Of a DNA stretch of 64,000 bases, positions 18,733 to 26,669 are shown in pieces; within the stretch, counting starts at the first letter, position 1; each line of letters opens with the position of its first letter. The stretch comes from Anaerolineae bacterium (GTDB taxonomy: Bacteria; Chloroflexota; Anaerolineae; 4572-78; J111): NCBI GenBank assembly GCA_023382535.1, contig JAHDWA010000001.1, positions 124,001 to 188,000 on the forward strand. Direction: 5' to 3'. Below the pieces are notes generated by a model. The model did not search any database. It was not told where the DNA came from and was given only the letters and a program-made list of their open reading frames with translations. The translations under genes and the position numbers were made by a program.

Positions 18733-19107
18733 GTGCGGAATGGATCGGCTCTTTTTATTATTGGGGCAATTTCAGCCTTGATCGGGGTAGCGGCGGGCGC
18801 CTTCGGTGCTCACAGTCTCAGAGGCCGTCTTGAGCCGGACATGCTGGCGATTTTTGAGGTCGGCGTGCGTTATCAGCTGTACCATGCCCTGGCCTTGCTA
18901 GCCCTGGGCTGGGCCCAGATGCGCTGGCCAGGACCGCTGATGATGGTCAGTGGCTGGCTCTTCGTGATCGGAACAATTCTGTTTTCAGGCAGTCTCTATC
19001 TGTTGAGCCTGACCGGCGTCCGCTGGTTGGAAGCCATCACGCCGCTGGGTGGATTGGCTTTTCTGGGCGGATGGCTTTGTCTGGCCCTGGCCGTGTGGAG
19101 AGCTTAA
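18733..19107 (+). CDS. DUF423 membrane protein
   Basis: This is a small inner-membrane protein of about 124 residues with four hydrophobic helices: F-I-I-G-A-I-S-A-L-I-G, Y-H-A-L-A-L-L-A-L-G-W, the L-F-S-G-S-L-Y-L-L-S-L-T-G segment and the final P-L-G-G-L-A-F-L-G-G-W. The G-A-F-G-A-H motif after the first helix is typical of DUF423/TMEM256. A GTG at 18733 behind GGGGAG is the likely start; the frame is open further upstream only because of IS sequence. The IS5 copy lies 21 bp before the start and may have replaced its native promoter. Function is unknown. Confidence 0.8.
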   Translation: MRNGSALFIIGAISALIGVAAGAFGAHSLRGRLEPDMLAIFEVGVRYQLYHALALLALGWAQMRWPGPLMMVSGWLFVIGTILFSGSLYLLSLTGVRWLEAITPLGGLAFLGGWLCLALAVWRA

Positions 19108-19227
19108 AGACGAGTTGCCAGCCGGACAAATCGGAGCTCGACTAAAGAATGGACCGGACGAATGGCTTTAGCAGCCTGATCTCGTGCCGGATGCCCGAAA
19201 ACTATCAAAGGTGAACCTGGAGCCAGC

Positions 19228-20370
19228 ATGATGCTGCGTCAACAACGGCCGCCCCTCGATGAAATCCTGGACAGCTCCACTGAGGAGCTCGAAGCAAACG
19301 ACGGGCGCGAGCTAACACCGAAAATCGAGCAATCCCTGGCCGACTTTGGGATCAACGCGACGGTGCGCAATATCCACCGCAGCCCACGTTTTACGCAGTT
19401 TAGCCTGAAGTTACCGCCCGATGTCCAGGTAGCCAAAGTCAAACAGTTGGAGCAGGATTTGGGGGTGGCGCTGGCCGGGGCGCTGGCGCAACTGGACGGC
19501 CCGCGACTCGGCTATCCCTACTTGACGCTGACGGTCGAGAATCGCCGCATCTCAGCCGTTCGGCTACGCCGGGTGCTGGAGGCGGCGGTCTTGGGCGCCA
19601 AAGAAGGCGAACTTCGATTCGCCTTGGGCATCGATACCTTTGGCCAATTTGTCGCCCCGGATTTAACCACGTTGCCCCACCTTCTTATCGGCGGCGTGAC
19701 CGGCTCCGGGAAGAGTATGTGCTTCAACGCAATTATCTGTAGCCTGCTGTGTACCTATCTGCCAGACCAGATTCGGCTGCTGTTGATTGACCCGCTGGCA
19801 GTAGAGTTAAGAAACTTCAATGGCCTGCCCCATCTTTATGGCCCGGTTATCACCGACACCAGCCAGGTGTTGGGGATGCTTCATCATGTAGCAGAAGAGA
19901 TCGAGCGGCGGTATCAAGCCTTGGCCCAGGTTCAGGCGCGCGAGTTGATCGCTTACAATCAGAAAATGGCGGAAATGGGGCAGCGTCGCTTGCCCTATCT
20001 GGTCGTTATGATTGATAATCTTTATGATCTCATGCTGAACGCGCCCAAGGAGTTGGACCAGGCTCTCACCGGTATCGTGCAAAAAGCTCGCCCCGTGGGT
20101 GTTCATTTGATCCTGGCCACCCTGCGTTCAAATGTCGCCACGATCGCCGGTTCCATCAAGGCGAATTTCCCGGCCAGGATAGCCTTCAGGGTCGCGGATA
20201 AGACCGAGTCGGTCCAGCTTCTGGACGTCGCTGGAGCGGAGAAACTACTGGGGAGGGGGGATATGCTTTACAAATCCCCTAATGCAGCGCAGCTTCAACG
20301 CATCCAGGGGGTGTATGTAACTGAGACCGAGATCAACCGCATTATCGATTATTGGCGGCGAATGAGGTGA
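19228..20370 (+). CDS. FtsK/SpoIIIE-like DNA translocase, soluble form with altered Walker B
   Basis: The protein is 380 residues against 750 or more for a housekeeping FtsK. It has the alpha/beta motor domains but no N-terminal membrane part and no gamma domain. Family features include L-L-I-G-G-V-T-G-S-G-K-S (Walker A, about 150-161), L-L-L-I-D-P-L-A-V-E-L, G-V-H-L-I-L-A-T-L-R-S and G-A-E-K-L-L-G-R-G-D-M-L-Y. The Walker B segment reads V-M-I-D-N-L-Y-D-L-M, so the usual catalytic Glu (D-E-F-A-D-L-M) is Asn; hydrolysis may be weak or lost. A lipoprotein gene follows 20 bp downstream and the operon ends with a secreted PLD protein. Confidence 0.8.
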   Translation: MMLRQQRPPLDEILDSSTEELEANDGRELTPKIEQSLADFGINATVRNIHRSPRFTQFSLKLPPDVQVAKVKQLEQDLGVALAGALAQLDGPRLGYPYLTLTVENRRISAVRLRRVLEAAVLGAKEGELRFALGIDTFGQFVAPDLTTLPHLLIGGVTGSGKSMCFNAIICSLLCTYLPDQIRLLLIDPLAVELRNFNGLPHLYGPVITDTSQVLGMLHHVAEEIERRYQALAQVQARELIAYNQKMAEMGQRRLPYLVVMIDNLYDLMLNAPKELDQALTGIVQKARPVGVHLILATLRSNVATIAGSIKANFPARIAFRVADKTESVQLLDVAGAEKLLGRGDMLYKSPNAAQLQRIQGVYVTETEINRIIDYWRRMR

Positions 20371-20390
20371 TGAAATAGGGACACATAAAG

Positions 20391-20975
20391 ATGATTAAAG
20401 TTTGCCTTCTATTACTGAGCCTGATTTTATCTGGCTGTTCTAGCACAGCCTTGCTCGCCCCTACTCTTACGCCTGCGCCTCAGCCCACCCTTACGCTGAT
20501 CCCCACCCAGGCACCTGATAGGACAACGGAGACTGAAACTTGGGATGAGGTCTTCGCGAACACGATCTATCACCGCCTTGAGGTTGACGATACCATTCCC
20601 GAACCCGGTCGGCAGGCCACCATTCGCATGATCGCCGGGCAGCCAACGGCGCTATTTCCTGAAAACCAGGGACTGGTCTTGATTTTTGAAGTTCCGGCCG
20701 TTTTAGCCAGCCAGGAGGAAACGACCAGAGCAGCGGTCCTGTTGATTGGGACCGCCGTAAGCGTGGCTAAAGAACAAGAGATATCCTTGAGTGGCGTCGA
20801 AGTTATCTTCTACGCCAACACCGAGCCATTCATCGGCTTCCGGGCCGTGCCACCCTGGTCTGCTCAAGATATATCGGTTGCACCCTTAGCTGAGGAATTG
20901 AAGCAGAAAATCGAGGAAAAGGTTAGTCCGGCAGCGCCTACCCCCAGACCAACCGTCCCTTTATCCGGAGGATGA
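20391..20975 (+). CDS. Lipoprotein of unknown function
   Basis: The product is 194 residues with a lipoprotein signal peptide (M-I-K-V-C-L-L-L-L-S-L) and lipobox L-S-G-C at about 13-16. A Thr/Pro-rich linker (about 24-43) follows, common in Chloroflexota exported proteins. The folded part (50-175) has alternating strands and no motif I know. The C terminus is again Pro/Thr-rich. It overlaps the next gene region and lies between the FtsK-like and PLD genes, so it probably belongs to the same envelope-associated operon. Confidence 0.7.
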   Translation: MIKVCLLLLSLILSGCSSTALLAPTLTPAPQPTLTLIPTQAPDRTTETETWDEVFANTIYHRLEVDDTIPEPGRQATIRMIAGQPTALFPENQGLVLIFEVPAVLASQEETTRAAVLLIGTAVSVAKEQEISLSGVEVIFYANTEPFIGFRAVPPWSAQDISVAPLAEELKQKIEEKVSPAAPTPRPTVPLSGG

Positions 20976-20980
20976 AGCTG

Positions 20981-21295
20981 ATGAAACGCATGGGGCGAAC
21001 AAAGCTGGCTTTGATGACGGCGATCCTCTTCATCGTCTGTTTGGCTTTGGTGGTGCGGATCGACTATGATCAAAAGCGGGATGTTTGGGCTGTCAACGCC
21101 GGTACATTCTCATTTACCTGTTTGGATGACCAGGTTAAGGGAATGGCTTGCTGGGTCTATTGGGGTAGTGAGTTTCTGGGCCACTGGCCTGGAGAGAGGC
21201 GGCCAGCGATTCCTACCCCATATCCGACCTATACGCCCTATCCCACGCAAACCCCTTATCCCACTCCCACTTCGGAGGGCTTGCAAAGTGCATAA
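20981..21295 (+). CDS. Small membrane-anchored protein with Pro/Thr/Tyr tail
   Basis: The product is about 104 residues. An ATG at 20972 overlaps the previous stop, but the ATG at 20981 has the GGAGG site at the proper distance. One membrane helix (about 10-27) is followed by a short folded part with two Cys and W-V-Y-W, then a tail of repeated P-T-P-Y-P-T-Y-T-P-type units. The topology suggests a short outside-facing stalk. It is coupled to the genes on both sides by overlap. Confidence 0.6.
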   Translation: MKRMGRTKLALMTAILFIVCLALVVRIDYDQKRDVWAVNAGTFSFTCLDDQVKGMACWVYWGSEFLGHWPGERRPAIPTPYPTYTPYPTQTPYPTPTSEGLQSA

Positions 21296-21485
21296 AGCAT
21301 CACGAAAACTCAAAATTATGACGGGTTTGGTTCTAATCCTGGCCCTGTTCGCTGGGGTGACGGTTCTGGTTAAGCGAGCAAGGGCGCACCTTGTGGCGCT
21401 TTCCAGAATACAAGCCAATACCACAAAGGCAGCAAGTAGACCAACACAATGCCTGAACTGCAGTTCGCCTTGGCCCGCATTTTAG
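21288..21485 (+). CDS. Small single-pass membrane protein (65 aa)
   Basis: It starts at GTG 21288, overlapping the previous gene's stop by 8 nt, with a GGAGGG site 8 nt upstream. A positively charged N terminus (H-K-A-S-R-K-L-K) precedes one membrane helix (about 10-26) and a basic tail with C-L-N-C near the end. It is a small gene whose reality rests on the good ribosome site and the operon position. Confidence 0.45.
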   Translation: MHKASRKLKIMTGLVLILALFAGVTVLVKRARAHLVALSRIQANTTKAASRPTQCLNCSSPWPAF

Positions 21486-21630
21486 TATTGCAGATCTTGA
21501 TGTCCCGCTGAGTTCGAGGATGCCTTTTTGATTTAGTGTTTGATAAGATTTCACGGTCGGAGTGGAACGATCAGCCGTCACTGGCAGGCCGAGGAAACAG
21601 GAGCGGATCAGTGGAAAGGATATTCGGCCA

Positions 21631-21777
21631 ATGATATGGCTAAGATTCGGCAATCCCCTTGACTTACTCAGCCGGGATTGGGTCGTCAGCCTCCTTTTTA
21701 TCCTTCTGGTCGGGCTCATTACCTGGATTTTGGCCAATATTCCTGATCGAACGGAGACCCGGAAGAATGAGGATTAG
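21631..21777 (+). CDS. Small membrane protein (48 aa)
   Basis: ATG 21631 follows GGAAAGGAT by about 10 nt. The product is MIWLRFGNPLDLLSRDW followed by one membrane helix (about 18-36) and a charged end. Its stop overlaps the start of the PLD gene by 11 nt, which suggests translational coupling. Like its neighbour, it may be a small subunit of an envelope complex. Confidence 0.45.
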   Translation: MIWLRFGNPLDLLSRDWVVSLLFILLVGLITWILANIPDRTETRKNED

Positions 21778-23734
21778 GCTCTATCCAGTCAACCAACAAA
21801 GGCAGAAGCTGGCCAAAGTATGCCTAAATCTGTCCGCCATTCTTACCGTTGTAGCGCTTGGTACGCTCCTTCCAATCGTCTGGGCCAGGGCAGCTTCCTC
21901 TTCAGTCTTGATTAATGCCGTTTATGCTGATACCTATTTATCAGGCGAACCGGATGAGGCGTTTCAACTCATCAACGTCTCTGCCAGCTCTGTCGATCTG
22001 ACCAACTGGACAGCTACGGATTTCGAGGGCACGGTTACCTTGAGTGGCACCCTTGCTCCTGGTCAGACCGCCTGGATTGTCCGTGAAGCCGATGACTTTT
22101 ACCTGGAATTCGGTTTTAAACCAGACTTTGAGTATCAATCAAATACCGACCCCACGGTACCCGATTTAGCCCGCTCTGGTAGCCTGACCCTGGCCAATAC
22201 CGGCGACCAGCTTGCTCTATTCAATGCCGGCAGTGTTCTGGTGGATTCTGTCGTCTTTCAAGGAGGGACTACGACGGGCACGGATTGGTCGGGAGCCACG
22301 ATCAACGCTTATACTCAAGGCGTTTTTGGCCAGGAAGGACAAATCCTCTACCGCAAGCGCGACCAATTAACCGGTCGCCCCATGCCCGATACTGATACCG
22401 CCGCTAACTGGGCCCAGGCTACCGATGATCCGATTAACGGCAAGAAAATCCAATATCCTGGCTGGGATTTGGATCGTTATTTCTTCACGCACCAAGTCAC
22501 TCAAACGGCGCACATCACTTATGTCGTCGCTCCCGACGCCCTTTACAATGTGGTCGCTAGCTATATTAGCCAGGCCGAGCAAAGCATCTTGTATGAGGGG
22601 TACACCTTCGATAACGCGCATCTGGCCGATTTGATCAGCGCGACCCTGGCCATCAATCCTGGCATGACCGTGACCTTGCTGCTGGAAGGTGGACCAGTGG
22701 GCGGGATCGAAAACCAGGATAAGCGCAATTGTCAGGTCGTTGAAACCGCTGGCGGCCAGTGCTGGTTTATGATCAACGATGCCAACATCAGCCCGCCAAT
22801 CCACGATCGGTATGCGTTTCAGCACGCCAAGTTTATGATCATAGACAACAAGTATTTGCTCACCGGTTCGGAGAACCTGAATTACACGTCGATGCCAGCC
22901 GATGACAAATCGGATGGGACGTCAGGAAATCGGGGGGTGTGGTTGATTACCGACAGTTCAGATCTGATCGCTTATGCTCTGGATATTTTCAACCACGACT
23001 TCGACCCAGACGACCACCGCGATTTGCGGCGCTGGTCAGTCGGCGATCCGACCCATGGTCCACCGCCCGGCGGCTTTGTGCCCAACTATTCCTCTGGAGG
23101 TAGTTTCTATACCGCTACCTTCACCACCCCCTTTTCAGCCAATGGGGATTTTTTCTTTGAAGTCGTCCAGTCGCCAGATAATTCGCTACGCTCTAACGGG
23201 GGACTACTGGGGATGGTCGCCCGCGCCGGAGCCGGTGATACCGTTATCGTCGAGCAGTTATACGAAAATGCCTATTGGGGACCCTCCAGCAGCAATCCAA
23301 CCAATGACCCTAACCTGCGTTTGGAGGCCTATATCGCTGCGGCCCGTCGTGGCGCTTCGGTCTATCTCTTGCTCGATAGCGTCTTTGATGACCTGGCGGA
23401 TCCGAGGAGTAATATGGCTACCTGCGGCTATGTCACGGGCATTGCTGCTGCCGAAAGCCTGGATCTGTTTTGCCGAAGAGGAAACCCTACAGGTACCGGT
23501 ATCCACAACAAAATGGTCCTGATAAAAGTGGCTGGCCAGGGCTGGACCCATGTCGGAAGCATCAATGGATCCGAGAACTCGTCAAAGGCCAACCGAGAAT
23601 TGGCGATTCAGGTGAAATCGACAGCGGCGTTTGATTACCTAGCGAAGGTGTTCTGGCACGATTGGGTGCTTACGGGGGGGCAGTTGCCTGAACTGGAGCA
23701 CACGACCTTCTTGCCTGTGATTGTAAAGGAATAA
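21767..23734 (+). CDS. Secreted lamin-tail / phospholipase D-like protein
   Basis: The start is set at ATG 21767 (MRIRLYPVNQ); the longer upstream frame belongs to the preceding gene. The product is about 655 residues: signal peptide or anchor (about 15-45), lamin-tail domain (about 45-160, with V-D-L-T-N-W-T-A-T-D), then two PLD domains. The first HKD motif is Q-H-A-K-F-M-I-I-D-N-K with G-S-E-N-L-N; the second is I-H-N-K-M-V-L-I with G-S-I-N-G-S-E-N, where the Asp is not evident. Members act on phosphodiester bonds in lipid or DNA. It is the last gene of the FtsK-like operon; a nuclease role is inference. Confidence 0.8.
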   Translation: MRIRLYPVNQQRQKLAKVCLNLSAILTVVALGTLLPIVWARAASSSVLINAVYADTYLSGEPDEAFQLINVSASSVDLTNWTATDFEGTVTLSGTLAPGQTAWIVREADDFYLEFGFKPDFEYQSNTDPTVPDLARSGSLTLANTGDQLALFNAGSVLVDSVVFQGGTTTGTDWSGATINAYTQGVFGQEGQILYRKRDQLTGRPMPDTDTAANWAQATDDPINGKKIQYPGWDLDRYFFTHQVTQTAHITYVVAPDALYNVVASYISQAEQSILYEGYTFDNAHLADLISATLAINPGMTVTLLLEGGPVGGIENQDKRNCQVVETAGGQCWFMINDANISPPIHDRYAFQHAKFMIIDNKYLLTGSENLNYTSMPADDKSDGTSGNRGVWLITDSSDLIAYALDIFNHDFDPDDHRDLRRWSVGDPTHGPPPGGFVPNYSSGGSFYTATFTTPFSANGDFFFEVVQSPDNSLRSNGGLLGMVARAGAGDTVIVEQLYENAYWGPSSSNPTNDPNLRLEAYIAAARRGASVYLLLDSVFDDLADPRSNMATCGYVTGIAAAESLDLFCRRGNPTGTGIHNKMVLIKVAGQGWTHVGSINGSENSSKANRELAIQVKSTAAFDYLAKVFWHDWVLTGGQLPELEHTTFLPVIVKE

Positions 23735-23988
23735 GGCAGTATACGGCCAAACTCGAAACAGAAGTGATCTATCTTCTTTTCGGGCTCGAAATTCAAGTTT
23801 ATGTTGTGCTGGATTTGGAATAGAAAAAAGTTGATTTCCATTTGGAGGCAAAAATAATTAACCACCAACTATGAGCCATCTGTGAGCGAATCCAGTGACT
23901 ACTGTTCACCGCTCGTCGAACCACTTGCGTGGTTTGTGTGCGGTAAGCGATTGGAGTGCTAGGCTTTCTCCCTTTGGACAGCCACTCC

Positions 23989-24757
23989 CTAAAAGACCCC
24001 AGAAAGATGCTTGAATAACCCCTAGAAAGAGTCCGGTAAATAGTGCTGCTAGTTGAGCTTTTGGCGGTCGGCTGCGAGATCCATTTGAGCGATTGTAGCT
24101 AGGCCAGTCCCACAGCAGCAGGGAAAGGAGGCCAGTGTGAGCGATTGAACCTCACATCTGCCTACCTCCTGTAAAGACCCCTAAAAAATGTCTGAAAGTG
24201 CCCTAGAAATGGTCCGTGTAAATACCCCGGGGTGAACGGCGAAGGCGGGCCGGGAGCGACCAAACGGCCCCGGTGAGCGCCTGACCCCCTAGAAATCCCT
24301 CAGAAATAGCCTGAAATGTTGTGGGAACCAGCCCAGAAACCGTCCAGAAAATGGCAGGAAAGAGCTTAAGCTCAGGGTAGAAGTCATTCAAGCTTAGGAG
24401 TAGACTTGGACATTGGAATATTACCCGCTGGAAGACGGTTAAAAAGAGTCCGGTAAAGAGTGTCCACCCCTTAAAAGACTCCTAAAGGACTCCTGGAAGA
24501 TGTCCGGAGTGTAGAACGAGTGGGGCGGGCTGATCAGGGCTGGCGAGAGCGTTGGCGGGCTACCCCCTAGAAATCCCCGGAAAAAAAGCCAGAAGATGGC
24601 AAGAAGGTGTCCAGAGATGGGTAGGAAAGCGGGTAGCGAATAGCGGCGTTGGGATCAAAGCGCAAGGGCTCCCCTCTAGGAGACTCGTTAGCCTCCCTCC
24701 CCTAGAGGCTTTTCTCATCATTTATCTCTTCTCTTAAATTCGAAAATCGAGATTCTC
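23989..24757 (+). repeat. Repeat locus 2: five blocks of phased 11-bp repeats
   Basis: This is the second copy of the architecture at 471-1228. Blocks lie at 23989-24043 (5 units), 24169-24224 (5), 24289-24376 (8), 24428-24514 (8, the fourth again 10 nt) and 24567-24643 (7). GAGCGATTG words lie at 24087-24095 and 24139-24147. A GAAAATC-GA-GATTCTC near-palindrome at 24742-24757 closes it. Related sequence extends upstream to about 23873 and downstream to about 24830. Unit sequences differ from locus 1 but block order and spacing do not. No gene is visible from 23735 to 25272; the 24840-25047 stretch shows nothing I can name. Confidence 0.9.
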
Positions 24758-25051
24758 TCAAGAAACGAGGTTTTACAACCCCTGTCTTCAAACGCAACTA
24801 CAAGGAAAGCTTGCTTTAGCAAGTCGAGTTCTGTCTTAGAAGGGAAGCGGCTACCATGCAGGTCAGTTGCTCTATCAAGTGAAGCGGAGCACAACGAGAT
24901 TAAATTCTTTGAATCCTAGCGGGGGCCGGGCCGCGTGGCCTGGGTGCTGTGGTTGTGCCTCACGGAGGACGACAGGCTTTTGATCCCATCACCTGCGGGA
25001 GAGAGAGGAGATCAAATCTTAATGTTGTTAAGGAGGATGCCCGTTTAAAAT

Positions 25052-25073
25052 AAAAAAAGCCCCCGAAGGGGCT
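25052..25073 (-). terminator. Rho-independent terminator of the 26-25 kb minus-strand genes
   Basis: On the minus strand a GCCCC-TTCG-GGGGC hairpin is followed by a run of seven T. It lies about 200 bp after the stop at 25273, facing repeat locus 2. Confidence 0.85.
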
Positions 25074-25272
25074 AGATGTTTACCTGCTTTCCCGCTCATG
25101 GAAAAAATCAGCATCGTCGCCCAGAAGGCGTACATCTCAGAAAAAGAAGGAGCAAGAACAATTCTTGCAACTTATTCATAAATGGTCCACTTCTTACTAA
25201 GTGAGGGTCCTGAAGCCTACATCGCCAGTGATCGGATTCAGGCAAACCCGACCTTGATCATCTCCCGTCACC

Positions 25273-25647
25273 TTATAAAACAATAGGTTCGACAGTGCCC
25301 CTGGCTTCGGGAATAGGAGTCGGGGACGTATCTGAAAGGATTTCTAGCGGTGAGACGACGGAGGTAGCGGATCTCGTTGAGCGCACGTGCTGTAACCACT
25401 TAAACAGCGCGCTGGCTAGCAAGATGGACAGCAGGGCCGCGCCGACGAGCTGGCGAAGCGACAGCCCATCGTTTGCCTCCGCTGGCCCAAACCCAATCGT
25501 CCGCACGATGGAGCGGACAAACAAGCGCACCAGAATGCTGATACCATTCAGGATCAGCAATACCGCGTACAGAATCAAAGAGGTGACCAGAAGTTCCAAG
25601 AAAAAGTTGATTATGTCTTTAGTTTTGAAGTTGAGGTTAGCAAACAT
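25273..25647 (-). CDS. Two-helix membrane protein (124 aa)
   Basis: The N terminus MFANLNFKTKDIINFFLELL leads into a long hydrophobic helix (about 14-38). A basic loop follows, then a second membrane helix (about 69-87) and a Ser/Pro-rich tail. The plan matches the protein at 57026-57418 (MFKKG start, helix with I-N-F-L-L, basic Gly-containing loop, second helix, Pro-rich tail), so the two look like distant paralogues in different operons. It has its own upstream hairpin, so it may be transcribed separately from the gene before it. Function is unknown. Confidence 0.65.
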   Translation of the reverse strand: MFANLNFKTKDIINFFLELLVTSLILYAVLLILNGISILVRLFVRSIVRTIGFGPAEANDGLSLRQLVGAALLSILLASALFKWLQHVRSTRSATSVVSPLEILSDTSPTPIPEARGTVEPIVL

Positions 25648-25687
25648 TAGATTTCTCCTTCGATTAAGATAGGCTGGATTTTGAAAT

Positions 25688-25709
25688 CAAAAATCCCCGC
25701 AGAGCGGGG
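25688..25709 (-). terminator. Rho-independent terminator
   Basis: On the minus strand a CCCCGC-TCT-GCGGGG stem is followed by a T-rich run. It sits between the two membrane-protein genes and probably ends the transcript of the 123-aa gene. Confidence 0.75.
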
Positions 25710-25820
25710 CTATACAATTGAACCGGGGTCGAGCCGATCAGCCGTAGGCGCACCAGGGCGGTGCGTCTGCAACCGGTCTTTTATCTTAGCTAAGATGTAA
25801 AAGGGGGATGAGCATTTTGG

Positions 25821-26192
25821 TTAGGCGATACGCCCGTTCCCGGTAGCTTCCGCCGGGATAGTCTCGCCTTCGATGCCGACCACCGTCCCGTCGGGATCGA
25901 CCACGACGGCTTCTTGCATCACCAGGAGGTTGATGGGCCGGCGGGTCAGGCGCCGCCGCACGCCGCGCACGGAATTGCCGAGCTTACCGGTAGTGTCCTG
26001 CACGGCCGACCGAAATTCCGGCGTCTGCCAGAGGAAGCCAGCCAGCATCACCCCCAGGACGACCACGACCAGGACGATCGCGGCCCGCCAGAGGAATCTC
26101 TTGGACACCTTAAACCGCAACGAAAAGAGCTTGCGGAGGGCAGCGAATTGGACCTTAAGCCAGCCGGTGATGGAATTGATTTTAGCTTTCAC
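25821..26192 (-). CDS. Single-pass membrane protein (123 aa)
   Basis: A basic amphipathic N terminus (about 1-35) precedes one membrane helix (about 37-54) and a polar part with an Arg-rich segment (R-R-R-L-T-R-R) at about 82-88. The predicted topology places the Arg-rich part outside or in the membrane interface. A site GGAGTATTT lies upstream of the ATG. I recognise no family. It is flanked by terminators and may be an independent short unit. Confidence 0.6.
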   Translation of the reverse strand: MKAKINSITGWLKVQFAALRKLFSLRFKVSKRFLWRAAIVLVVVVLGVMLAGFLWQTPEFRSAVQDTTGKLGNSVRGVRRRLTRRPINLLVMQEAVVVDPDGTVVGIEGETIPAEATGNGRIA

Positions 26193-26669
26193 AGGGAAAT
26201 ACTCCTTATAGTGGTAATAAGATTTTGGAAGTTTGATTCGGTTGTAGGATAAGGGGGTTTTGCCTAACTGCGTAGTCGCAAAGAAAACGGGTCTTTTTTA
26301 TCACCTCCTTGTTGATGATGGATGTAGCAAAGCACTTACGGTGAGCGAGAGGCTCGCTTCTGGATGGGTCAGGTAACAAAAAGCGTGCTATTAGGCTTCC
26401 GCCCGCACACTTTTTTGCCGTTCCTGCCAAATGATGAAGTTGTAGGAAAAAGGGGTAAAAAGCAGGTTTTTGTATAATTTACACTATCTTACTATTATTT
26501 TAACATCAAATTAAGAGAATTTCAAGAGGCAATTTTCACGTTATTTCACGGTAATTTTTTGCCTAACTGCTCTCCTTACGCACCTTTTCCGGGGAGCTGG
26601 GTGGAGATACTCTCTGCCGCCCCAGCCCCGGAAAAAAATTTCGGACCTGGCTCAGGTGGCTACTGCTTC
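26193..26669. other. AT-rich gap with a 14-bp direct repeat
   Basis: No gene is visible. The word TTTTGCCTAACTGC occurs at 26258-26271 and again at 26557-26570, in the same orientation. The stretch from about 26450 to 26560 is very AT-rich with runs such as TATAATTTACAC. It lies downstream of the 697-aa gene and upstream of the 123-aa gene, so it may hold that gene's promoter and operators. Confidence 0.5.

Noticed and set aside
21659..21766. Longer N terminus of the PLD protein
   Set aside because: This part is read in another frame by the preceding small membrane gene, and the ATG at 21767 gives a proper signal peptide.
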